From: Burkholderiales bacterium
GTDB lineage: Bacteria; Pseudomonadota; Gammaproteobacteria; Burkholderiales; Usitatibacteraceae
Assembly (NCBI GenBank): GCA_025936275.1
Contig: JAICTR010000206.1
Coordinates: forward strand, 1 to 5,496
Direction: 5' to 3'
DNA length: 5,496 nucleotides
Position numbers and translations under genes: made by a program. Shown piece by piece: positions 1-4,075 of this stretch (within the stretch, counting starts at the first letter, position 1; the number at the start of each line of letters is the position of its first letter). The notes under the pieces are model-generated. The model saw only the letters and a list, made by a program, of their open reading frames with translations, searched no databases and was not told where the DNA came from.

Positions 1-1087
1 CGTGGCCGCCGCGGCGCAGGCGATCGATGTCGTCGTCGGACAAGTGCGCGACCAGCTGCTGCAGCTCGGGATACTTGTTGAAGAAGTGCTCGCGGTTGAA
101 TCGGCCATCGGTCGCCGCATACGTCTGGAACTCGCCATCGACGGTCTCGAGGAAGCGCTTCTCGAGCCACTGGTGCACGTCGCGCGCGAAGAGCGGATCC
201 CAGTCGCCGCTCCACAGCAGCTTGATCACGTTCCATCCCGCGCCGGCGAAGAGCCCTTCCAGCTCCTGCACCACCGAGCCGTTGCCGCGCACGGGTCCGT
301 CGAGGCGCTGCAGGTTGCAGTTCACGACGAAGATCAGGTTGTCGAGCCCTTCGCGCGCAGCCATGCCGATGGCGCCCATCGATTCGGGCTCGTCCATCTC
401 GCCGTCGCCCATGAACGCCCATACGCGGCGGTCCGCGGTCTTCGCGAGCCCGCGTCCCTCGAGATAGCGCAGGAAGCGCGCCTGGTAGATCGCCTGGATC
501 GGCCCGAGGCCCATCGAGACCGTGGGGAACTGCCAGAAGTCCGGCATGAGCCAGGGGTGCGGATAGGACGGGATGCCGTGGCCACCGACTTCCTGGCGAA
601 AGTTGTCGAGCTGCGCTTCGGACAGGCGTCCCTCGAGGAACGCGCGCGCATAGATGCCGGGCGAGGAGTGGCCCTGCAGGTACACGAGGTCGCCGCCGTG
701 CGCTTCGCCGGGCGCGTGCCAGAAGTGGTTGAAGCCGACGTCGTAGAGCGTCGCCGCGGAGGCGAAGCTCGCGATGTGGCCGCCCAGCTCGAGGTTCTTC
801 TTGCCCGCGCGCAGCACCATCGCCACCGCGTTCCAGCGCACGATCGAGCGCAGCCGGTGCTCCATCGCCGCATCGCCGGGAATGCGCTCCTCGAGGTGCG
901 GCGGGATCGTGTTGATGTACGCGGTGTTCGCGCTGTACGGCAGGTACGCGCCGGAGCGGCGCGCCTTGTCCACCAGCTGCTCGAGGATGAAGTGCGCGCG
1001 CTCGGGGCCTTCGATCTCGAGCACGGCCTCGAGCGAATCGACCCATTCACGCGTCTCCAGCGGATCGACGTCCTGCAGGCGGTCCAT
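1..1087 (-). CDS. aceE: Pyruvate dehydrogenase E1 component, homodimeric type (N-terminal part)
   Basis: This encodes the thiamine-diphosphate-dependent E1 subunit of the pyruvate dehydrogenase complex, which decarboxylates pyruvate and acetylates the lipoyl groups of E2 in the cytoplasm. Translating the minus strand from ATG at 1087 gives 362 codons that run off the left edge; the E. coli protein has 887 residues, so about 525 are missing. From memory the match to E. coli AceE is nearly colinear: DVDPLETREW (residues 6-15), YINTIP (57-62), KKNLELGGHIASF (96-108), ARAFLEGRLSEAQLDNFRQEV (147-167) and WQFPTVSMGLGPI (185-197). The thiamine-diphosphate/Mg motif is GDGEMDEPES (227-236), followed by NCNLQRLDG (256-264). 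The start agrees with the family N-terminus and has a CGAGG ribosome-binding site (complement of 1094-1098) 6 nt upstream. It is transcribed divergently from the phosphatase gene. aceF and lpd would be expected beyond the left edge. No frameshift or missing motif was seen. Confidence 0.96.
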   Translation of the reverse strand, partial: MDRLQDVDPLETREWVDSLEAVLEIEGPERAHFILEQLVDKARRSGAYLPYSANTAYINTIPPHLEERIPGDAAMEHRLRSIVRWNAVAMVLRAGKKNLELGGHIASFASAATLYDVGFNHFWHAPGEAHGGDLVYLQGHSSPGIYARAFLEGRLSEAQLDNFRQEVGGHGIPSYPHPWLMPDFWQFPTVSMGLGPIQAIYQARFLRYLEGRGLAKTADRRVWAFMGDGEMDEPESMGAIGMAAREGLDNLIFVVNCNLQRLDGPVRGNGSVVQELEGLFAGAGWNVIKLLWSGDWDPLFARDVHQWLEKRFLETVDGEFQTYAATDGRFNREHFFNKYPELQQLVAHLSDDDIDRLRRGGH

Positions 1088-1259
1088 GTGCGGCCTCGGA
1101 GGGGAAAACCCAATCGTATAATGACTCGCGACCTCGCCGGAAAGGTCCGCCGGAACAGGAATTTTGCCGTGCCGGACGAAATTCGCGCCGCATCGCGCAC
1201 CCATGCGGCCGCGGCGGGGATATCCACGGCGATTCAGGCACATCGCGCCGGAAGCGGGA

Positions 1260-1295
1260 TTGTTTCTGAAAAAAGCTTTTTAAGTTATTATAAAT
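1260..1295 (+). promoter_or_regulatory. Candidate promoter/AT-rich control region for the phosphatase operon
   Basis: The AT-rich stretch carries overlapping -10-like hexamers TATTAT (1286-1291) and TATAAA (1289-1294). Upstream -35 candidates are weak: TTCTGA (1264-1269) sits 16 bp from TATTAT and matches TTGACA at 3 of 6 positions. The complement of 1287-1292 reads TATAAT, so the island could also serve the divergent aceE direction, although no good -35 is seen on that side either. The A-tract/T-tract palindrome AAAAAGCTTTTT (1270-1281) lies between the proposed elements and could be intrinsically bent or a protein site. The base-composition contrast is clear; assignment to a particular gene is inference. 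Confidence 0.33.
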
Positions 1296-1421
1296 CCGTG
1301 TTTTTGCGCGCTTTTGGCCGATCGAGGCCGACAGCATTAAGAGCACGTGCAGCGCGCGGGGACGCGCGAACGACAACAACGGACACGGCATGGGACTGAA
1401 GGCGCACGGCAACAGGGAGGG

Positions 1422-1438
1422 CGGCCGCCGAGCGGCCG
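1422..1438 (+). repeat. GC-rich inverted repeat in the phosphatase leader
   Basis: CGGCCGC (1422-1428) and GCGGCCG (1432-1438) form a perfect 7-bp stem with a 3-nt loop CGA. The hairpin ends 15 nt before the GGGGA ribosome-binding site of the phosphatase. No U-tract follows, so it is not a standard terminator. It would fold in the leader RNA if transcription starts in the AT-rich island, and might affect translation or message stability. In GC-rich DNA chance occurrence is also possible. Confidence 0.4.
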
Positions 1439-1463
1439 GCGCGAGCCCGGTGCGGGGACGTCG

Positions 1464-2288
1464 ATGAGCTTGCCGCAGGCGCTGCAGGCGGCGAGCCTCA
1501 CCGATGCCGGGCGCGTGCGCGACCACAACGAGGATTGCATCGAGTCGCGCCCCGAGATCGGCCTCTATGTCCTCGCGGATGGCATGGGCGGCTACAACGC
1601 CGGAGAGGTGGCGAGCGGCATGGCGACGTCCCTCATCGCCGAGGGCCTGTTGCAGGCGTGGGATCCGCGCGCGGTGGAGCGGCTCGCGCGCGAAGACGCG
1701 AAGGCCCTCGCCGAGCGCCTGATCCGCGAGCAGATCGAGCGCGCCAACAGCGCCGTCTTCACCACGTCGCAGAACAATCCCGAGTGCGCGGGCATGGGCA
1801 CCACGCTCGTGATGAGCCTCTTCTACGACAACTTCGTCGCGGTGGCGCACATCGGCGACTCGCGCCTGTACCGCGTGCGCGGCGACGCGATGGAGCAGGT
1901 GACGCGCGACCATTCCCTGCTGCAGGAGCAGCTCGATTCCGGCCTCATCACGCCGGAGGAGGCGAAGCTCTCGCAGAACAAGAACCTGGTGACGCGCGCG
2001 CTGGGCATCGATCCCACGGTCGAGCCGGAGATCCACGTCTACGAGGCGCAGCCCGACGACATGTACCTCCTCTGCTCGGACGGCCTTTCGGACATGGTCG
2101 AGGACGAGGAGATCCGCCTCACGCTGATCACGCTCAAGTCGAACCCGACCCTCACCGTGCAGCAGCTGGTGCAGGCCGCCAACGACAACGGCGGGCGCGA
2201 CAACATTTCGGCGATGCTCATCCGCGTCGCGGAGCCCTTCGGCATCGAGCGCGGTTGGCTCGCGCGCCTGAAGGCATTGTTCAGGTAA
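1464..2288 (+). CDS. PP2C-family (PPM) serine/threonine protein phosphatase
   Basis: This 274-residue protein is a single-domain, metal-dependent Ser/Thr phosphatase of the PP2C/PPM family (PstP/Stp1 type), expected to be cytosolic and to reverse Hanks-type kinase phosphorylation. The family motifs occur in order: RDHNED (19-24), LADGMGGYNAGE (37-48), GMGTT (110-114), AHIGDSRLYR (128-137), TRDHSLLQEQL (147-157), LLCSDGLSDMVED (202-214) and GGRDNIS (243-249). The predicted metal-binding acids D24, D39, D206 and D246 are present, so it should be active. There is no signal peptide or membrane segment. ATG 1464 was chosen because the fold begins at SLTDAGRVRDHNED and a GGGGA site (1454-1458) lies 5 nt upstream; a GTG at 1347 in frame would add 39 low-complexity Arg/Gly residues. 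The FHA gene follows after 20 bp, so the two are probably cotranscribed. Function is confident; the substrate is unknown. The FHA protein and the downstream ATPase are candidates by proximity only. Confidence 0.95.
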   Translation: MSLPQALQAASLTDAGRVRDHNEDCIESRPEIGLYVLADGMGGYNAGEVASGMATSLIAEGLLQAWDPRAVERLAREDAKALAERLIREQIERANSAVFTTSQNNPECAGMGTTLVMSLFYDNFVAVAHIGDSRLYRVRGDAMEQVTRDHSLLQEQLDSGLITPEEAKLSQNKNLVTRALGIDPTVEPEIHVYEAQPDDMYLLCSDGLSDMVEDEEIRLTLITLKSNPTLTVQQLVQAANDNGGRDNISAMLIRVAEPFGIERGWLARLKALFR

Positions 2289-2293
2289 CACCC

Positions 2294-2298
2294 AAGGA
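2294..2298 (+). promoter_or_regulatory. Ribosome-binding site of the FHA gene
   Basis: AAGGA lies 10 nt before ATG 2309, within the 20-bp gap after the phosphatase stop. It decides the start: the same frame is open far upstream through the phosphatase gene, but there it is only an out-of-frame reading. Confidence 0.6.
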
Positions 2299-2308
2299 AA
2301 ATACGACC

Positions 2309-3100
2309 ATGGCCAAGCTCATCCTCAGCGTCGACGGGCAGGTGCTCAAGGAGTACACGCTCTCCAAGGAGCGCACGCTCATCGGGCGCAAGCCGCACAA
2401 CGACATCCAGATCGACAACCTCGCGGTGAGCGGCGAGCACGCGGCGATCATCACGATCCTCAACGATTCGTTCATCGAGGACCTGGGCTCGACCAACGGC
2501 ACCATGGTGAACGGCAAGCCGATCAAGAAGCACTTCCTGCAGAACAACGACGTGGTGGAGATCGGCAAGCACAAGCTCAAGTACTTCAACGATGCGCCGG
2601 CGCAAGCGACCGCCGCCGACTTCGAGAAGACCATGATCATCCGCAACCCGGCGAAGGCCGGGCCGCCGCCGGAGAAGGCGATGGGGGACACGCAGACCAA
2701 CCTCAAGGCGATGTCGCCCGAGCAGCTGAAGCCCGCCGGCGCGCCGCTCGCGGCCGGACCGACCACCACCACGCCGCCCGGTCCCGCGCCCTCCGCCGGG
2801 CCCGCGGGCGCGGCGGCCGCCGCCGCGGGCCCGCTTCGCGACGCGGCGATCCAGGTGCTCTCGGGCGCCGCCGCGGGAAAGACGCTCGACCTCACCAAGA
2901 ACCTCACCACCATCGGCAAGCCCGGCGTGCAGGTCGCGGTCATCACCAAGCGCCCCAACGGCTACTTCATCACGCACGTCGAGGGCGCGACCTATCCCAC
3001 GCTCAACGGCACCTCGCTCGGCGCGCAGGCGCATCCGCTCGGCGACCACGACCTGATCGAGATCGCGGGCGTGAAGATGGAGTTCTTCTACAAGCCGTGA
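2309..3100 (+). CDS. FHA-domain phosphothreonine-binding protein with a divergent C-terminal FHA-like domain
   Basis: This is a 263-residue protein of three parts. Residues 1-95 are a canonical forkhead-associated domain that should bind phosphothreonine peptides: LIGRKPHNDIQI (24-35), SGEHA (41-45), DLGSTNGTMVNG (58-69), then LQNNDVVEIGKHKLKY (77-92). Residues 96-175 are a flexible linker rich in Pro, Ala, Gly and Thr, with a six-alanine run (168-173). It contains EKTMIIRN (106-113) and GDTQTN (126-131), whose threonines could be kinase targets. Residues 179-263 look like a second, degenerate FHA fold: strand-rich, with LTTIGKPG (199-206) in place of the GR motif, TLNGTSL (231-237) in place of STNGT, and an ending LGDHDLIEIAGVKMEFFY (244-261) like the last FHA strands. 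The usual Arg and Ser-x-x-His residues are missing, so it may not bind phosphothreonine. There is no signal peptide or membrane segment. The neighbouring PP2C gene suggests a shared signalling circuit. The N-terminal call is secure; the second domain is inferred from pattern. Confidence 0.93.
   Translation: MAKLILSVDGQVLKEYTLSKERTLIGRKPHNDIQIDNLAVSGEHAAIITILNDSFIEDLGSTNGTMVNGKPIKKHFLQNNDVVEIGKHKLKYFNDAPAQATAADFEKTMIIRNPAKAGPPPEKAMGDTQTNLKAMSPEQLKPAGAPLAAGPTTTTPPGPAPSAGPAGAAAAAAGPLRDAAIQVLSGAAAGKTLDLTKNLTTIGKPGVQVAVITKRPNGYFITHVEGATYPTLNGTSLGAQAHPLGDHDLIEIAGVKMEFFYKP
2797..2833 (+). repeat. Near-perfect GC hairpin inside the FHA linker coding region
   Basis: CGGGCCCGCGG (2797-2807) pairs perfectly with CCGCGGGCCCG (2823-2833). 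Between them lie three unpaired bases and a 12-bp self-complementary core (2811-2822). The element encodes the alanine/glycine run of the linker (about residues 163-175). The total is a very stable, wholly G/C stem, possible as a cruciform in DNA or a hairpin in mRNA. Whether it is selected or a by-product of GC-rich alanine and glycine codons is uncertain. Confidence 0.6.
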
Positions 3101-3105
3101 GCCCG

Positions 3106-3175
3106 GTGCGGCATGGGTCGGCGACACCTGCCGCACGCGCCGCATCTGCCGTGCGGCGCCTGTGGAATGCCGCAC
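3106..3175 (+). repeat. Cluster of five complementary repeat arms downstream of the FHA gene
   Basis: The arms are GTGCGGCA (3106-3113), TGCCGCAC (3129-3136), GCCGCA (3139-3144), GTGCGGC (3151-3157) and TGCCGCAC (3168-3175). Arms 1 and 2 form an 8-bp stem with a 15-nt loop; arms 4 and 5 form a 7-bp stem with an 11-nt loop. Arms 3 and 4 can instead form a 6-bp stem with a 7-nt loop, so some structures exclude each other. No T-tract follows, so an ordinary intrinsic terminator is unlikely. A protein-binding array, an mRNA 3'-end stabiliser or a REP-like element are possible. Confidence 0.6.
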
Positions 3176-3197
3176 AGTCGCCATGGTAACGTTCTCC

Positions 3198-3221
3198 GAT
3201 AATGGACCGACGCTCCGGTCC
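3198..3221 (+). promoter_or_regulatory. Possible second promoter with an adjacent inverted repeat
   Basis: GATAAT (3198-3203) matches the -10 consensus at 5 of 6 positions but has no convincing -35 element 16-18 bp upstream. It is followed directly by the inverted repeat GGACCG (3204-3209) and CGGTCC (3216-3221) with a 6-nt spacer, which would sit over the predicted transcription start as an operator might. A 10-bp direct repeat TCGCGACCGG follows at 3225-3234 and 3238-3247. These features lie in the 184-bp gap before the phosphodiesterase-like gene, so separate control of that gene is possible. The evidence is pattern only. Confidence 0.25.
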
Positions 3222-3273
3222 CTGTCGCGACCGGCGATCGCGACCGGAGGCCGGAAGAAGGCCGCCTCCGCCC

Positions 3274-3284
3274 GGGGACAGGAG
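3274..3284 (+). promoter_or_regulatory. Ribosome-binding region of the phosphodiesterase-like gene
   Basis: Two Shine-Dalgarno-like sequences precede ATG 3285. AGGAG (3280-3284) abuts the start codon, which is too close for normal use. GGGGA (3274-3278) lies 6 nt away and matches the spacing and sequence seen before the phosphatase gene. The second is the likelier site and supports 3285 over the in-frame upstream ATGs at 3162 and 3183. Confidence 0.5.
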
Positions 3285-4049
3285 ATGAGGATCAGGGTAC
3301 TGGGGTGCAGCGGAGGCATCGGCGGCGGGCTGCGCACGACATCCCTGCTCGTCGACGCGGATGTGCTGGTCGATGCGGGCACGGGCGTGGGCGATCTCTC
3401 CCTCGAGGCGCTCGCGCGGATCGACCACATCTTCGTCTCGCATTCGCACCTGGATCACGTCGCGAGCATCCCGTTCCTGGTCGACACGGTGTGCTGGATG
3501 CGATCGCGGCCGATCATCGTGTACGGCATCAAGGAGACGCTGGATATCCTTCGCGCGCACCTCTTCAACTGGAAGATCTGGCCGGACTTCACGCAGATTC
3601 CCGATGCGCGCCGCCCGTTCATGGTGTATCGCGAGATCGAGCCCGGAGAGACGGTGACGCTGGGCCAGCGGCGCTTCACCGCCATTCCCGCCAACCACAC
3701 GGTGCCCGCCGTGGGCTACATCCTCGAGACGCCGCGCGCTTCGCTCGCCTACAGCGGCGACACCGCGCCCCATGACGCGCTCTGGGAGGCGGTGAACCGC
3801 ACGCCCAACCTCAAGTACCTCATCATCGAGACCGCGTTCTCCAACAAGGAGCGCGACATCGCGACCGCCTCGAAGCACCTCTGCCCCGACATGCTGGCCG
3901 GCGAGCTCGCCAAGATGCGCGCGACGCCCGAGGTCTTCATCACCCACTTGAAGCCGGGCGAAGGCGCGCTCACGATGCAGGAGATCGGCAAGGCCGCGGG
4001 CCGCTGGAGCCCGCGCATGCTCGAGGTCAACCAGGAATTCTCACTGTAG
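3285..4049 (+). CDS. Metallo-beta-lactamase-fold hydrolase, class II cyclic-nucleotide phosphodiesterase-like
   Basis: This 254-residue protein has the metallo-beta-lactamase fold and resembles bacterial proteins annotated as class II 3',5'-cyclic-nucleotide phosphodiesterases, which hydrolyse cAMP or cGMP to the 5'-monophosphate. The dinuclear metal motif is HSHLDH (53-58). Other likely ligands are H138 in ANHTVPAVGY (136-145), D159 in YSGDT (156-160) and H221 in THLKPGE (220-226). The N-terminus starts straight into the first strand (MRIRVLGCSGGIGG) with no signal peptide, so it is probably cytosolic. The conserved-looking segments HLFNWKIWPDFTQIP (92-106) and LIIETAFSNKE (179-189) support a specific subfamily rather than a generic hydrolase. 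ATG 3285 is preferred because upstream in-frame ATGs would add 41 or 34 low-complexity residues. It follows the FHA gene after 184 bp and precedes the ATPase gene by 26 bp, so it is probably cotranscribed with the latter. The fold is certain; cyclic-nucleotide specificity is inferred from family resemblance. Another phosphodiester substrate is possible. Confidence 0.88.
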   Translation: MRIRVLGCSGGIGGGLRTTSLLVDADVLVDAGTGVGDLSLEALARIDHIFVSHSHLDHVASIPFLVDTVCWMRSRPIIVYGIKETLDILRAHLFNWKIWPDFTQIPDARRPFMVYREIEPGETVTLGQRRFTAIPANHTVPAVGYILETPRASLAYSGDTAPHDALWEAVNRTPNLKYLIIETAFSNKERDIATASKHLCPDMLAGELAKMRATPEVFITHLKPGEGALTMQEIGKAAGRWSPRMLEVNQEFSL

Positions 4050-4058
4050 CCGCTACAG
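4044..4058 (+). repeat. 15-bp palindrome spanning the phosphodiesterase stop codon
   Basis: CTGTAGC (4044-4050) and GCTACAG (4052-4058) are perfect inverted copies around a single C. As RNA this gives a 6-bp stem with a CCG loop that includes the TAG stop, ending 3 nt before the AGGCAGG ribosome-binding site (4062-4068) of the next gene. No T-tract follows. It could tune expression of the ATPase relative to the upstream gene or be a protein site; its function is unknown. Confidence 0.45.
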
Positions 4059-4075
4059 CCCAGGCAGGTGCAACC

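Larger units (their letters stand above)
1088..1463. other. Divergent intergenic region between aceE and the phosphatase gene
   Basis: This 376-bp gap separates the start codons of two divergently transcribed genes and must hold both promoters. It contains an AT-rich island (about 1260-1305) in otherwise GC-rich DNA, a 12-bp A/T palindrome around 1275/1276, and a GC hairpin at 1422-1438. A perfect TATAAT lies on the plus strand at 1117-1122, but no -35 element is spaced suitably upstream. No RNA gene was recognised. One 25-codon open frame (1390-1467) is discussed under findings. Confidence 0.7.

Noticed and set aside
1117..1122. Perfect TATAAT on the plus strand upstream of aceE
   Set aside because: No -35-like sequence lies 16-18 bp upstream on that strand, and the site is far from the phosphatase start; probably chance or part of aceE leader DNA.
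334..1227. Minus-strand open frame over the aceE region, starting at 1227
   Set aside because: It is a different frame from the real aceE and yields an Arg/Ser-rich product with no recognisable motifs.
2..1399. Long plus-strand open frame opposite aceE
   Set aside because: It lies antisense to a strongly matching aceE and its translation is low-complexity Arg/Ala/Val/His-rich sequence typical of GC-rich shadow frames.
1047..2291. Minus-strand frame of 414 codons opposite the phosphatase and intergenic region
   Set aside because: It crosses the aceE start and AT-rich gap and shows only compositional bias; the plus strand holds a full set of PP2C motifs.
1535..3100. Apparent single 521-codon frame joining the phosphatase region to the FHA gene
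   Set aside because: The upstream part is an out-of-frame reading of the phosphatase gene. The FHA gene has its own AAGGA site and ATG at 2309, so this is not a PP2C-FHA fusion.
1464..3100. Type VI secretion PppA/Fha module
   Set aside because: No other T6SS gene is present, and the neighbours are a PDEII-like hydrolase and a GspE/PilB-type ATPase instead.
3106..3136. Intrinsic terminator after the FHA gene
   Set aside because: The stem is good but the loop is 15 nt and no T-tract follows, so the standard signature is missing.
2039..3430. Minus-strand frame of 463 codons opposite the FHA gene
   Set aside because: Arg/Leu/Val/Gly-rich shadow of the well-supported FHA and phosphodiesterase-like genes.
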